The notes under the pieces: generated by a model
Seen by the model: only the letters and a program-made list of their open reading frames with translations
Told to the model about the DNA's origin: nothing
Databases searched by the model: none
DNA from: Orthonyx spaldingii
Taxonomy: Eukaryota > Chordata > Aves > Passeriformes > Orthonychidae
NCBI GenBank assembly: GCA_013397795.1
Contig: VZTJ01004772.1
Coordinates: 124,001-188,000 of the forward strand
DNA: 64,000 nucleotides
Direction of reading: 5' to 3'
Made by a program: the position numbers and the translations under genes
Shown here: in pieces, positions 44,986 to 58,839 of the stretch
How positions within the stretch are numbered: position 1 is the first letter of the stretch
Layout of the letters: each line of letters begins with the position of its first letter

Positions 44986-46989
44986 GAGAAAAGGGAATCA
45001 ATACTCATGGAGTAATAATTGAAATCAAAAATTAATTTCTGAACCATCTGACAGATCTCTGGGTCCTTCCTCACCTGTTTTTTTTGTGTATTCTTCAGCT
45101 ACAAAGTGAAAGCAAAATATAGGCTTAGAAAAGAAACTTTCTCAGATTTACCAACACATTGCTAAAAAAAACCTGGTGTTGTGAGGTGGTGTTTTATTTT
45201 AAATGAAAAAGTGAGGTTTTATCATGGGTTAGGGTGGTCTGTAGCAAAGAATTCCTCTGGCTGGAGAAGGAGAAAAATGTGGAGGAATGACTTCCATGGG
45301 AAGTCACAGACACAGATATGGCACCATGCAAAACTGCTGGGAAACAGAAATCAATAAAAGGAATAAATATGGGGAAGGAAAAAAAATCAGCAGTTATTCA
45401 CTTTTGTGTGAAGTAAAAAAATCCCTGGATTTGCATCCATGGCAAAATGAGCCCCATCTGCATGGAGAAAGCTGAAAACCCATCCCAAGATCAAGCTGGT
45501 TCTGACAGGGAAAAAAGGTTGTTCCATACCCCCCAAAAATGGAGAAATGCTCATTCACTTCCTTCCTGCACCATGCACTCGAGCAAAAGTTTCTTTACAT
45601 TGTTCTTGTTCTTCTGATCAAAAAACCACAATTCTTTGATATCCCCCTCTCCCCATCTAAGGAATCATGTTTCCTACACCCTGAGCTATTCCCTTTCCCT
45701 GCCTTGTACCGTGCCCAGCAAATCCACACTTTTTGAAGCTTGGTGCTGAAAACTGGGCCAGTAATTCCAGTTCAGCCCTCCCAGTGTTGAGCAGAACTGG
45801 AAGGATTACCCTGACATTTTAAAAGTAGCACATTTTTAAGCACTTTTGTATGAATTTCAGTCTCAGTCCTCACCTCCTTTGTTACACCAGGAGTTTATTT
45901 TTAACCTACATTGAATTGCTCACTCAAACTTCCAGAACCTCTGGTGAAAACTGATATTCAACCACTCTCTCTCCATTTAATAATTTGCTTCTTATTGTTT
46001 GAAGCCACACTTTGATTCATCAAGCTTTTTTTTGATTTTTAAACCCACCTTTTTACAACCTTCTGGATTCTCCTGACAAAGGGGAGTTTTTGATAAGGAA
46101 ACCCTCGATTCTTTCATCCAAATTATTAATGGAAACGACTGAGTTGTGCTGAAGCTGTGGCAAATCTGAAGCCTCAGCAGTCTGGCCTAGGAAGAGATCT
46201 TAGATTTAAGATTTTAGATTTAAGAATGGCATTTAAACCCTTCAGCTGTCACACGAAGGAGTTAAGCATCTAAAAGGGAAAAGATCACTGAAGAAAAAAT
46301 GACCATCTTTCCTTTTCTCCACGAAGAGAATTTTAACAAGCAACTCTTCACAGAATTAATAAAGTTGCAGTTGTAAATGTCAACTATTTGCAGCTGTCTG
46401 TCTCCTCCACCTTGCACAATATATTCAGCATTGAATATAACAGAAGGAAAAATGCAAGGAACTACTTTTCCTTTCACATTTTTTTTTTTAAAAATGTCTT
46501 TTTCTACAAGTGCTCCATAAATAATTTTGACTTTTCAACCATGGAACTATCAGACTAACACAACAGAACACTGTACTCCTATCCATCCAGAATAAACCTG
46601 TGAAATTGAATTTCCTATCATCCCTGTTTTATGGGATAACCTCTCCATTGCAGCAAACATAAACTCCTCGTGTTCCCTTTTTGCTGTCATTCTATCCAAC
46701 ACCCAGAGTCATCCTGTCCCTGGGGGTCTTTTCCTCATTCACAATTTGTAAACTCTGGGTCAGGGAACCTTCCTTTTGTGTCTGTGTCACTCCTGGTGGC
46801 CTCTGAGGCATCACTGGGGTGGCTCAAATGATTCAACAAAAGGAATTCAAACAGTGCTGGAGTTCAGCTGGACAAGGCCAAGTCCAGGTGACATAAAATA
46901 GACAGCAGTGGCACATTTTTCATCTCTGCAGCCCATCCACCACATGGGAAAGATCCTCTCCTGCAGACGAAATTCCCACCAATTCTGGC

Positions 46990-47394
46990 AGAATCCCAGA
47001 GTCATCAGGGCTGGAAGAGCCCTTCAGGATGAGGCAGTGCCATCCCAGCAGCAGCAGCATCACCCCAAACCCTGTCCCCAAGGGCCACATCCAGACTCCT
47101 CCTGAACACTCCCAGACACAGGGACTGCACCCCCTCCCTGGGCAGCTCATTCCAAGGCCTCACCACTCTGCCAAGGAAAAAAATTCTAATATTTAACCTG
47201 AACCTCCCCTGGTGCAATTTGAGGCCATTTCCTCTCATCCTTTCACTTCTCCCTCCTGTCAGGAGCTGTGGGGAGCAATGAGGTCCCCCCTGAGCCTCCT
47301 CTGCTCCAGGCTGAGCCCCTTTCCCAGCTTCTTCACTGCTCCTCCCAGGATGTGTTTTCCAACCCCTTCCCCAGCTCTGTTCCCTTCTCCACAC
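46990..47394 (-). mobile_element. CR1 LINE 3' fragment (family B)
   Basis: Antisense: AGAATCCCAGAGTCATCAGG, CCAAGGGCCACATCCAGACT and GAGGTCCCCCCTGAGCCTCC to CAGGATGTGTTTTCCAACCC. Near twin of 35747-36198. Confidence 0.95.
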
Positions 47395-47909
47395 ACGGAA
47401 CAGACACTGAGAACTGACTTTTCAGACCGATAAATGCATTTACCATCACCCAGTACAAGGGTTCTTGCCATGAACAAGTTCAGATCACACAAGAGAGACG
47501 CTGAGGGCTCAACTCCGAGTCCTTCCCACATCAGATCCTCTCAGGCAGCAAAAAGGCACATTCAGCCCCAAACCAGACACAGGCAGGATCAATTAAACCC
47601 CTGCCAATTTGAGAACCTTGTTCTCCAGCGGGGTTTCTCCTTCTGTAGGTGCTGAAAGCTGAGACACGAAGTGGCACAAGCCAAGTGCAACAAAAGGAGT
47701 GGAACTCTCGCCCTGGAAATCCACACATTTACAGGCTGACTCTACCTGGAAATCCTCAGTGCTGTGGCAACAACAAAAGACAAAAATCTAAGCTTTTTAA
47801 TCAATCAAAACCTTCACATTTAATGCAGCAACTGAATGGTTGGGTATTGTTAACTTACATTTGCTTATTGCCTATTAGTGTATTTTTATTTTTAAATAAA
47901 TTATGTCTT

Positions 47910-47947
47910 TTTAAATAATTTTTTAAAATAATTTTTTAAAATAATTA
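47910..47947. repeat. AT-rich 13-bp tandem repeat
   Basis: Two to three copies of a unit resembling AATAATTTTTTAA, within a longer T/A-rich stretch (47860-48010). Confidence 0.7.
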
Positions 47948-49125
47948 TGTCCATTTTTAAAAGCTGCTATAGAATCTTTTTAACAGCAAAAAAAAAAAAA
48001 AAATTCCCTCAAATTACAAATTCCAAGGGGTAAAACTTATATTCCAATATAATATTCCAATTTATGATTGTTCCAACTTACATATAATACTCCAATTTAT
48101 GTTATTAGGTTCCAGTATCACATAAGGCAAGGTGGCTTCCAAAATCGTGAAATGCATTGTCAAGTTCTCAATTTTAAATGCTATTTTTAAACCCTACTGT
48201 CAAAAAAATTTCCTGGAAGTTAACATAAAATACATCTTGGATTATTTATCACACTCTATCTCTCCCTTGGACATGAACATTTATTTTTGTTATTGAAGAG
48301 GTCCTATAATTGAATTTCCTTGTAGTCATTAGCTTTTAGGATACTTCCAAAAAGAAAACATGACCAAATTTGAGAAAGGAGATTGTAAAATATAAGATGT
48401 GACAGCAGAAAAATGCTTTATTTCCCTGTTCATTAAGCAAATGTATTTTCTTTCCAGGTAGAACAGACACTGAGAGAAGTGTCCAAATCCAAGTGGTGCT
48501 TGTAATATTGAACACACAAAAATTAACTCATTCTGGCTACAAATAAATATTTGCAGTCAAAATGAAGTCACTCCCATATTAATAAAATCCTACAAGCCTT
48601 TTCTAGTGAAAAAAATGTAAATTCAGTTAACACTGCAAACTGAAGGACTTGAAATAAGTTACATTATTATAATATTATAATGTCCTCTGCATGGCTGAGC
48701 AACATCCCTGGACTTTATTTGAATGGATTTGGTGTCTTGCAGCTCAGCGAAAACATTATCTGAAGGCAGTTTGCCATGAGGCCTCATGAAACGCAGCTGT
48801 TCCGTGGCTGCCCCTTTCCCAGAAAAACTGGGATTAAGTTTCTGGTGCTGCACAAGCTCTGCAGTCCTGGCAGAGCATTCCTGTATCCCGGGGCTGGGGC
48901 TGGGATTATCCCATCAGGATGGAACACGCATGGCGGAGTTGCACATCACTTATATAAGCAGAGAAAATAATAAATATATATATATTGTTATTATTTTAAT
49001 CACAGAAAAAACCAGGAAGATGTCAGTATCGGTTTGTACTTGACTAGAAAAAATTTATGTCACTCAGGGTGAGTGGAATAACAAAAATTTTGATCCAAGT
49101 CCCCCTTTTTTAGTAGTTTTGAATC

Positions 49126-49282
49126 TTCCCCATCTCTGGAAGTGTCCAAGGCCAGGCTGGATGGGGCTTGGAGCAGCCTGGGACAGTGGGAGGTGTCCCT
49201 GCCCATGGCAGGGGTGGCACTGGATGGGATTTAAGATCCCCTCCAACCCAAACCATTCTGGAATTCTGTGATTCCATGATTC
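49126..49282 (+). mobile_element. CR1 LINE 3' tail, sense
   Basis: TTCCCCATCTCTGGAAGTGT, GGGGCTTGGAGCAGCCTGGG and AACCCAAACCATTCTGGAAT, then TGTGATTCCATGATTC. Confidence 0.93.
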
Positions 49283-49607
49283 AAGCTTGCATGCAAGTAA
49301 TGGTCCAACCTCTGGTGTCAATCTACTACTCTTAGATAAAATTTATTTGATTAAAAAAATCACTTCTTGCTATTCAGCCTTTGACTGAATGAGATCTTCC
49401 ACAGACAAGTTTTCTCGTGTGCCTTTGGAGGATCCAAAGTGAAAATCATCATTTTGGAGGTTTTGTTCACCCATGTTAGCATGAGGAAGCTACTTTTCAT
49501 TCATTCATGGTGCTCCTAAGGGATCTTGGAAAGTTGAATGATAAATACTGGCAAAGCACTTCAAAATCCACAGAGAGATCATGCCATAAAAGCCAAAAAA
49601 AATCATG

Positions 49608-49940
49608 GATTGATGGAATGGTTTGGAATGGAAGGAATCCTAAAGCCCATCCAGTGCCACCCCTGCCATGGCAGGGACACCTCCCACTGCCCCAGGCTGC
49701 TCCAAGCCCCAGTGTCCAACCTGGCCTTGGGCACTGCCAGGGATCCAGGGGCAGCCACAGCTTCTCTGGGAATTCCATCCCAGTCCCGCCCCACCCTCCC
49801 AGTGAACAATTCCTTCCCAATCAATATCCCTTCTCTCCCTGCCCTCTGGCAGTTTGAAGCCTTTCCCCCTTGTCCTGTCACTCCATGCCTTTGGAATTTG
49901 TCTCTCTCCAGCTTTCTTGGAGCCCTTTTAGGTCCTGGAA
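49608..49940 (-). mobile_element. CR1 LINE 3' fragment (family A)
   Basis: Antisense: GATGGAATGGTTTGGAATGG, CAGGCTGCTCCAAGCCCCAG and AACAATTCCTTCCCAATCAA to AGCCCTTTTAGGTCCTGG. It is followed directly by a short (ATT)n run. Confidence 0.94.
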
Positions 49941-52900
49941 TTATTATTATTATTTCTAATCCCATAAATGACACGGACCAGCAACAAATATTTCTAAAAA
50001 TCAGGGGCAACAGCAGGATGGTCTGAGGTTGAGTTGTCACAACCATGTTTATCCCACACCCAGGGGCTGGGGGAGAAAGCACTGGGGTGCCAGAGAAACA
50101 AATCAAGCAGTGGATGTGCAAATGACTGGGAAATTATTATAGGAAGAGGTTTTATGGAAAACCTCTCATTCTCCCACAACCACAGGCATCAAGTGCCTAT
50201 CCACAAAATCAACTCCTGCTCCACAAGGACAGTGTTGTTGGAATAAAATCACAAATTACAACCTCTAGGCCTCAGAATTTCATTTTTCACCTGTGTCCAG
50301 CTAATATTTCACTGCTCATGCAACAGTGGCATAAAATGACAGCTTTTGTTATCCCCTGAATCCAAGGCGAAGGACACAGGAAGTTTCTGAAGGTTCTTGG
50401 GCTCCTGGAGGTGATGCCCACACAACACCCAGGCCCCAGATCCAAGATTGATTCCAGTAAAACAGCTTAAGCTAAAACATGTATTTATCAATATACAAGC
50501 ACAAAAGAAATGATTGGCTTTGTTGTGCCTTCCCACCCTTAGATGGGAATTGCTAATTAAATATTTAAATAAATTGAGTTTCCTTCAAGTTGAGAAATCC
50601 AAGCAGGGAACTTCCACGGCACTCTCTCCATTTTGAAACGCGCAGCTCATCAAATCAAGTTTCAAAGAATTATTCTGACTTCTTCTGCTTGTAATGACGC
50701 AAACGAGACCGAGGCCATCTGCAACCACCCGAGATACTTCAAGTGCATTCCAAGACACACAACCCAACCCCAACGTGCTGATGAAAAAAACATGTGCAGC
50801 CACTGCAAAAAATGCTCAAATCTCCCTCCAGTCTGGGAAATTACAGAGAGAATTTAACAGAGATTTATCTCTGTGTAGAACTCTGAGACACTTAGGTCTT
50901 GAAGTTTTAATTATTTTTGACTCGTGGGCATGATACAGTGCAAACATCCTTTGAAGCCTGTTAAGTGCATTGCAATACACAGATTATTCTATTTTTGTTC
51001 CGTGAAATAATTGGTGTCTGCTATTACAGGACAGTGATGCCACATTCCTGGCTAAATGCCAACTGTGCAGCTCTTTCTGCCTCTCTAAAATTGCAGTGAG
51101 GTTGCATTTAGTTATGGCAATGGGCATGTTCCACACTGAACTTTTGCCTGGATACACTTACATTTAAGGAATATTCTCATTCATTTGTAAAATGTAGAAT
51201 CTCACTGTATTTTAAGAGAATAAATCGAGAAATTTGCATCTGAATTTTTAAAGGTACATGTTACTCCAACAAGGACTTTTATTCCAACAAAACTTTTTCT
51301 GAAAGACTTCAAAGCTTAAAAAGACTTTCCAAGACCACCAAAAGTGGTCAAAACCTCAACACAGGTCCAGTCACAAGGCTCATAATATTACATGCAAATT
51401 TGTATAATATTTGCAATCTCATATTGTAAGATGCTTCTTACATATTAGAAATGTAATATTTAGAATATTTAGAATATTCTTGCATATTTAGAAATGCTTC
51501 TTCTCCTTTTCCTTCTCCCTTTTTTTGGTAAGAAGTTGACCAATACAAAATTTACCATCTTTTTCTTGTCACCTCCCACTAAATCTAGACTTCAGTTTTT
51601 AGGCTTGAGATCTGAAATCCTGTATTTACAAGGAATTATTATCCTAATCTAATTGTTCTACATGCCCTGGCCTACAATGACAATTAGGAAAAGAGAGAAC
51701 AAAATGAACACCATCGTTGTAAGATTTGTGTAGATGTAACTAAAGGTAGGGCTTAAATTTAAAGATTTACAAAGTTTCTTGGTTCAGCAGTGAAATAATT
51801 TATTATCAGTTCCACCTACATCTCCCAGTCCTTGCCTTTCAGAAATTGGATTTATAAAGATATACTATTAGACAAAATGGCAATTTTAAGGGCAGAAGGA
51901 TCTAGAAATTTTGCTGAAGAAAAAATCCTGAGTAACATGTCCTGGTCTGCTCTAGATCTGCTTATTCTCACAAATCATAAAAAAGTAAAAGGAAAAATCC
52001 TGTGATTTTCTTAAATCTTGTGAATGAAATAAAAAAACTGACATAGATTCAATCCTCCCTACAAACTTAAAAATGAAAGGTCACATTTTTTACATTCAAA
52101 TATTAATTTTTTATAGAACTCATTCTTGCTTTTAGTCATTAATTAAAGGTTCTGTTCTCAACAGATACAGTTAAATGAAAAACAGACTGTAAAAACAGTG
52201 TATCTAAAAAACTTTTCTTCATCTACACATCCTCAGTAGAAGAAACCTCTCTGGGCCAGATTTTTCCCACCAAGGAAAAGTTCTTATGAAAGGAGCTTGT
52301 GGTGATCAACTCCTTTCTTCCTACAACTCTTCTGTTCACATTAAAATGTCACTTCATTTGGATGGAACCCATTTTTAAATCATTATTTCTGATCTAGTGA
52401 AGACTCGCTGTGCGTACAAAACGATCTGCACTGGAAATACATGAAAACATCCTTTTAATTTAAACTACTTATGAAATAGTTGGATGATCACTAATTTAGA
52501 CAGCTGTCCTAAAGCCCCAAGGCTTTAAGTTAAAAAACAAACCAAAAGCTAAAAAACAACTCTACAGTAAACAGCAACCATTTATACCTTCAAATCAAAG
52601 AATCTTCTCAAAGAGACTTCCCAGAAAGATAAAAAACCAAACAAAACTTTCTTCCCATATTCATACTTACAAATAAAAATGAAATTTGTAGAGAGTAGAA
52701 ATGAGACACTTTTCAATGTAAAAGTGACACCTGAAGATGGGGCCTCAGCTTTTTTTCCCCCTTTTTTACTGGTAATGAGCATTAATCAGTCGTGTCAGTT
52801 TTCAGTTTTTGAACACGTGGCAAAGAAATTAATAAATAAAAAACAATGTCCTCCCAGTTATGAATCAAAATCCTTACAGAGGAAAGACCATCAATTGAAA

Positions 52901-53739
52901 TAATCAATATAAACCAAATATAAATGTAAATAATGAATATAAACAAAAATTTGGGAATGTTTGGGATTTGGCTCAGGCCTAATTTGTTTGCTTGCTTTAT
53001 TTTTTATTTCAACTCCTGATTGCCACTGAAAAGGACAAACAAGCATTTTCACTGGATCAAGTGGTCAGTTTTCTTGAAACTATTATTTCTGATATTCTGG
53101 CATTTCCTGTGCCTTGTTTTCAAAACTTTGGTCTATTTAACGGCCTTGTTAGAGTTGGTCCTTCAGCAATAAACTGTTTATTTGGGGTTTTTGTGCACAT
53201 GCCACTTGTTCTCAATCTGCAAAATCATTCTAGCACCTGTAATTATATACAATAATTTATGTGTAGTTTATATATAATAACTAAAGGGATTCTTCTATAT
53301 TTGTATTATTTCTGTATAATTTCAAAGGGATTCCTCAGCTTGCACTTGACATCCTGAGCTCTATGTTACAACTCGAGCAGCTCCCAAAAACCTCCCTCCA
53401 AAGACCCGGAATTGTGCCTGGTACATCATCAACACTGAAACATCCAAATATCACAGCCAGGAGGATAAAACAGGATGCAAAGCATCCCTGGCCTCTGCTT
53501 CTGATTTTGTAGCTAAAAAAATTTTTATAAAAAACTGGAGTCCAGGACAACCCCTCCCAGACCATACAAAGTCGATGAATTTTCATATTCAGCACGACGG
53601 CGAAAAATATCTTCCCTTCGAAACCCACCGAGCAGAAATCCCCACATCCTTCAAAAACAAAAATTCAGATTTCACCCCACTGCTGCCAGCTCTCAAGTAC
53701 AGCTCACCTGTCTCTGGAAAGCAGGGCTGTGTTTCAAAA

Positions 53740-54250
53740 ACCCAATATTTGGGCTGGGTGCTCGGGCGCCGTGGAGCGCGCAGGGAAGGAACATGACCCG
53801 CCCGGCGCCGCGGCGCGTTAAGGAGCCTGATTGAACATCGCTGCTAATTAAGAGCTCTCGTTGTTTGGCAGGACCACCAGAGAACCTCCTGCACTTGTTC
53901 ATGCCAGCAGCACCTCCTGCAGAAATTAACTCTTGATGAGAGCAGGCGGGGGGCCCAGCTGGGTCCCCCCAGTCCTCCCGGCGCACAAATGAAGCGTAAT
54001 GAGAGCGCTGGTGGCTACCGAGGGGAGGGAGGTTATTCGTGACCTCTTCTTAAAAACCAGAGTATACTCTTACATTGACTTAATTTTCTGCACTGGGGGT
54101 AGATAACGCAGCTGGGGACCGTGTGAGCAGAGCTGAGAATCGCGGGGGAGGGCTGAAAATCAAAATTATTAGTGAATAATTCGGTAAGAATTATCTTATT
54201 AGGCGGGCTAAAATACAACTCTGCTCTCAGGGCTTTCAAAAATCAATAAA
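53740..54250. promoter_or_regulatory. CpG-rich repeat-free block, candidate enhancer or promoter
   Basis: Starts with a dense CpG stretch (GGGCGCCGTGGAGCGCGCAG, CGCCCGGCGCCGCGGCGCGT at 53765-53820). It continues with TAAT-rich sequence (TGCTAATTAAGAGC, GCGTAATGAGAGC, AATTATTAGTGAATAATTCG). No supported exon. The CpG cluster contrasts sharply with the AT-rich intron. It could be a conserved developmental enhancer or an alternative or antisense promoter. Confidence 0.4.
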
Positions 54251-54715
54251 TATTATTCAGCTATCAGGCTACTGAAAGATAATTTCACAACAAAAGCTGA
54301 AGTTGGAGGAGGTTTTGTGAAAAAAAGCAGGTTATCAGAACTGATTTGGTGTTTTGTTTCTACATCTTTAGGATGTGTTCAGCAGTGCAGCTTTGTAATA
54401 TTCAAAAGGAACGTTCCACGTGTACAACCAGCACTGGTTACCCTACGAAACACACAAATAAAATACAGCCCACTCCCACTCAGGGTTAATACTGCAGTGT
54501 CCAGCACTGGCTGACAGATTCCTGTCACCTCAGCTGCCACTCCTGCAGGTGACCGTGATTTTCCCACCTGGAGAGGGGCTCCCTGGAGACTTGGCATGAA
54601 GGACATTGGAAGAGCAATGGCAGCACCTGTCTTAATTTGGTCGTTAAGAACTGAAACACGTGGAGATCACAGAATAAAATATTTAAAAATATTCATATCA
54701 GTGTTGGTTCTTACC

Positions 54716-55090
54716 ACAGAATCCCTGAGGCTGGAAAAGCCCTCCCAGCCCATGGAGTCCCAGCTGTGCCCGATGCCCACCTTGTCCCCAGCCCAGAGCA
54801 CTGAGTGCCACCTCCAGGCCTTGCTGGGACACCTCCAGGGATGGGGACTCCAAACCTCCCTGGGCAGCTCTTTCCAAGGCCTGACCACCCTTTCCAGGGA
54901 GAAATTCCCTCAAGATAGAAGTCTTGATTCTCCAGTCCCTTCCTCAGCCCCTTCCCAGTTCCGTTCCCTGCCCTGGACACGCTCCAGCCCCTCCAGGTCT
55001 CTCCTGCAAGACCCAGAACTGGGAACAGCGCTGGAGGGGCCTCTCAGTGCCCAGCACAGAGGGACAATCCCTGCCCTGCTCCCCATAATC
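54716..55090 (-). mobile_element. CR1 LINE 3' fragment (family C)
   Basis: Antisense: CCACAGAATCCCTGAGGCTG, CCCTCCCAGCCCATGGAGTC and GGCCTTGCTGGGACACCTCC to AGAACTGGGAACAGCGCTGG and GCCCAGCACAGAGGGACA. Confidence 0.93.
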
Positions 55091-57092
55091 ATTTCCCTAT
55101 TCCCTATTCCTCCACTTCTAATTAAGCAGCAATTAGAAATACCCACATACAGAAATAATTACCTGTGCAAAGTGCTTGAGTGCACCCTTCTGTTCTAGAC
55201 ACTATCAATCAGATATGACAAAAAAATGTGAAAAGGCTGTGATGAATGGAAACAATCATTTCCCTCAGTTAAAAAATGCATTTTAAAACAATTCAGTCCT
55301 TGTATTTCTCTCCCCTCCCACCTCCTGCCTTTGGTTACATCTTGTATGAAGCCTTAATTTCAAGGTAGCTCTGTTAGAAAAACCTGAGAGGGCAAAAGGT
55401 ATTTGCTTACTTTAAAAAGAAGTGAAAATCAGAACAGTAAGGAAATATTTTCATGAAGTGCCTGAGGAAAGCCATCTTTACACGTGTTTCATTGGCATGG
55501 CAAATACCACCAGAAATAAATACTTGGGCACATGTACAAGAAATGTAAACTGCACATGTTTTATGGAACTGAAAAGTTCATAATATACCTCCTCACTTCA
55601 TTATTATTTAATTTTTTCGTTCCAAGATGATTTTTCTTTCAGGAAAGTAACCCAAAATTCAACCTAAACTAAGATTAAGGATACCTCCTTCGGGGTCAGT
55701 GTATTTAGAGAGCATCCAGATTAATCACAATATTCACCTTTCAGTACAAGGTCTTCCACTGGAGTAAGAAGCTGCTCTCTCTCCCATTCATGTCCCAAAC
55801 TAAACTCCATAGCATGGAATATTTTTACCTTGGTTTCTCCATAAACCTCCTCAGCTTATAGAATACAGTAATTATAATGGAATCCTGAGTAACTGCAGCT
55901 TAAAACTGCAAATAAATCACCTTTTAACAAGGAACTTCCATCCATACCCTTTCCACTCTCCACCAGTTTTAGGAAATGTCTCCTATTTGTTACGATTCCT
56001 CTCCTCCACCTTTTCTGGATGGGAGCAAAGGGGGAAGGGAAACCTGCACCCTGAATCTCAGGCCTCAGTCTGGAGCACAATTATGTGTCATAGTGGGCTT
56101 CAAATTTCCTCAAACGTGCCCTTTTTTTCCCAAAATCACCAACTGCTAAGTGCTCAAAGCCTCAATTAAAGGTATCTTTAAGCCATCTGTTAGTTTTGGG
56201 AAGGAGATTCAAGTCTCCCCACACAACCAGTAATTCCTTCTGCGATGGGAAACAGCTGGATCCAGGCTAAAAGAAGGGCTATTCTACAACCTGGAAGTGT
56301 TAAAAGAAAGAACAGACTTAAAACAAGATTTCTGCACAAACATAAGGGGCAGGGAATTGCGAAAGGAAAAGTTCAGACCCTGGCTAGAGTGGCAGACATC
56401 AAAAATACAGCCTAGGGCTCACAGAAGGGGATTGAAAAAAAGCCTTTTTATTCCAAAAAAGCATTCCAGAGGAAACTGTGGCACTCCATATCATGGCCTG
56501 TGTTAAGAGCATCCTGCTGCACTTGGCTCATGCATCATTTTTCACAGTCAGAATGCCACGTTAAATAATAATTACAGCCTCAGTTCATCAATTAATTTCT
56601 ACCAGAAGGGATGGCGACAAAACCAACACAAACCAGCAGCTCTTAAAGCCAGTGGGCAAACTCAGTGTGGTTCCCTGGGTGTCAAAATTCTCTCAAATTC
56701 AGGGAGATTTATTTTCTTCAATTATCTATTGTGAAAAAAAACCACAATAAAAAAAACCTCTGAGGGAAAATTTCCACACCAAATCTTGTTTCCCAGTGGC
56801 AACACCGTAGTTAAAAGATGGGGGTTCTGGCCTGACTGGTGAAAGCTTCACTTCTTCTAAAGGCAGAAATTTTAATTCCTTTCTACATCAAAGGCAGTGT
56901 CTTTCCATCTAACAATCCTCGATGGATTTCTTTCCCATGAACTCATCTGTGCAGCGATTTTATTGCATTTAAGGAGCAACTTTTATGTCTTTATATACTC
57001 TGTCATCGGAAAAGGTAAACTTTATGTGCACACAATGCTCATTATAAATCCCTCATGTCTCCTTTGAAGCTGGTTCCTCTCACACTGACAGT

Positions 57093-57176
57093 CACAGGCT
57101 CCCAGAATGGGTTGGGTTGGAAGTGACATTAAAGCTTATCCAGTTCCACCTCCCACCATCCCAGGCTGCTCCAAGA
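57093..57176 (-). mobile_element. Short CR1 3' tail
   Basis: CTCCCAGAATGGGTTGGGTT, GGAAGTGACATTAAAGCTTA and CATCCCAGGCTGCTCCAAG, with a small deletion compared with the other copies. Confidence 0.85.
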
Positions 57177-57581
57177 ATAAGCACTTTTTCTGAAGATAAC
57201 TCGCCGTAGTGATAAAAAGTGTAATTGTTTTATTGAATTATGTTCACAGCTAAAGAGACTTTAAGTGGCAAAACAAAAAGAGTTGAAGACAATGAATCAA
57301 GAGGTGAGAAAAAGCTGCTCAACAGCCAACACAAAAGAACATTTAGAACCTTAAAATTGCAGAGTGCCAGGAGCCATCACCCAGAAACAAGGAGGGAAAT
57401 AGGACCAAGGGGGCAAAGGCTGAGAAGTTCAAGAATAAATGGTCTAATGAGAGATTCTGCCTTTTTCTGTCTGCTGTAACTGACTTAAACACACAGCTCA
57501 GAACTGTCACAATATTATAAATTGCTCCTCTACACTATTCTTAATTTATCTTCAAGACACTTTGGTTTTCTTTAGGCTCAG

Positions 57582-57868
57582 TCACAGAATCCCAGGATCC
57601 CTGAGCCGGAAAAGCCCTCCCAGCCCATGGAGTCCCAGCTGTGCCCGATGCCCACCTTGTCCCCAGCCCAGAGCTCTGAGTGCCACCTCCAGGCCTTCCT
57701 GGGACACCTCCAGGGATGGGGACTCCAAACTTCCCTGGGCAGCCCTTCTCGATGCTCGACAACCCTTTCAGTGAAGAAATTCCTCCTGATGTCCACCCTG
57801 ACCTTCCCCCAGCCCAGCCTGAGGCCGTTCCCTCGCCTCCTGTCCCTGTTCCCTGGGAGCAGGGCCAC
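57582..57868 (-). mobile_element. CR1 LINE 3' fragment (family C)
   Basis: Antisense: GTCACAGAATCCCAGGATCC, CCCTCCCAGCCCATGGAGTC and TGCCACCTCCAGGCCTTCCT to CTGTTCCCTGGGAGCAGGGC. Very close to 54716-54900. Confidence 0.94.
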
Positions 57869-58027
57869 AAAAGATAATGAACTAAAACAGTTTCAAAAGT
57901 GAATTTTTTTGTCTTTATATTAAGCTATTATTAGATTCAGACCAAATATTACCAGGTGAATATGGACACTACATTCACTCCTGAGAGCTCCAACAGCTAC
58001 CTTTAAATTAAATATTCAAATTATATC

Positions 58028-58034
<7 letters not shown>

Positions 58035-58060
<26 letters not shown>
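58035..58060. repeat. (TA)13 microsatellite
   Basis: 26 bases of uninterrupted TA following TATATCTATATTT. Confidence 0.96.
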
Positions 58061-58061
<1 letters not shown>

Positions 58062-58839
58062 TTGGATTCATAAGGTTCTGTCTACATAAGGCAAGTTTCC
58101 TGAAAGGAAAACCTCCAAAATTAGAGCACATCTGAACTCCATAAAAGACTTCACTACTCTTTCAGGGAGCAGTGCAGTCAAATTTAGACATTTATAGGCT
58201 TTGGGGGACAAATTCTACCTGAAACAGTTTGAACTCTCGCAATCCAAATGTGAATCCAAATTTTTTATTGTTGTAAAATCGTTATATGCATATTGTACTC
58301 ATGAAAGTTGAAGTAGAAAAGGCAAATAGCTGTAAAATGTTTAATTTCCTGATATTTTTAATTGCGATGGTTTAATGAATCTACAAGTAAAAAGTGGATT
58401 CTAATTAAATTTTCTCATGCATTTTAATATAAAGTAGACAGTATGTATTTTAAGCTAATCCACACAGTAAAAAAAATTCATTTTTGTGCTTTTTGAAATC
58501 ATACAACTACACTGTGCTGTTAAATACCAAAAGCTATTACCAAACCATCAGAGGTTTGTTTTCAAATTAAAAGAATCATTTCAGCAAGGTGCAGCTGCAA
58601 CTCAGTGACACTTTCTCAGTATCTGCAATACTTTTTTTTTACTAGATGTCCTTATCCTGCTCTTGCTATAACATTTCCCCACTGAAGTCTCCTGGCCTTT
58701 TGTGTAGCTCCAAATAAAACACATGATTTATCCATAATGGTCCAACACCAGCACATGCCACAACGGCAGGTTTTTTCCATGTGTATTTATTTTGTTTTAG
58801 CAACGCTGAACACTCTACAAGCAAGAGAAAAAATAAATC

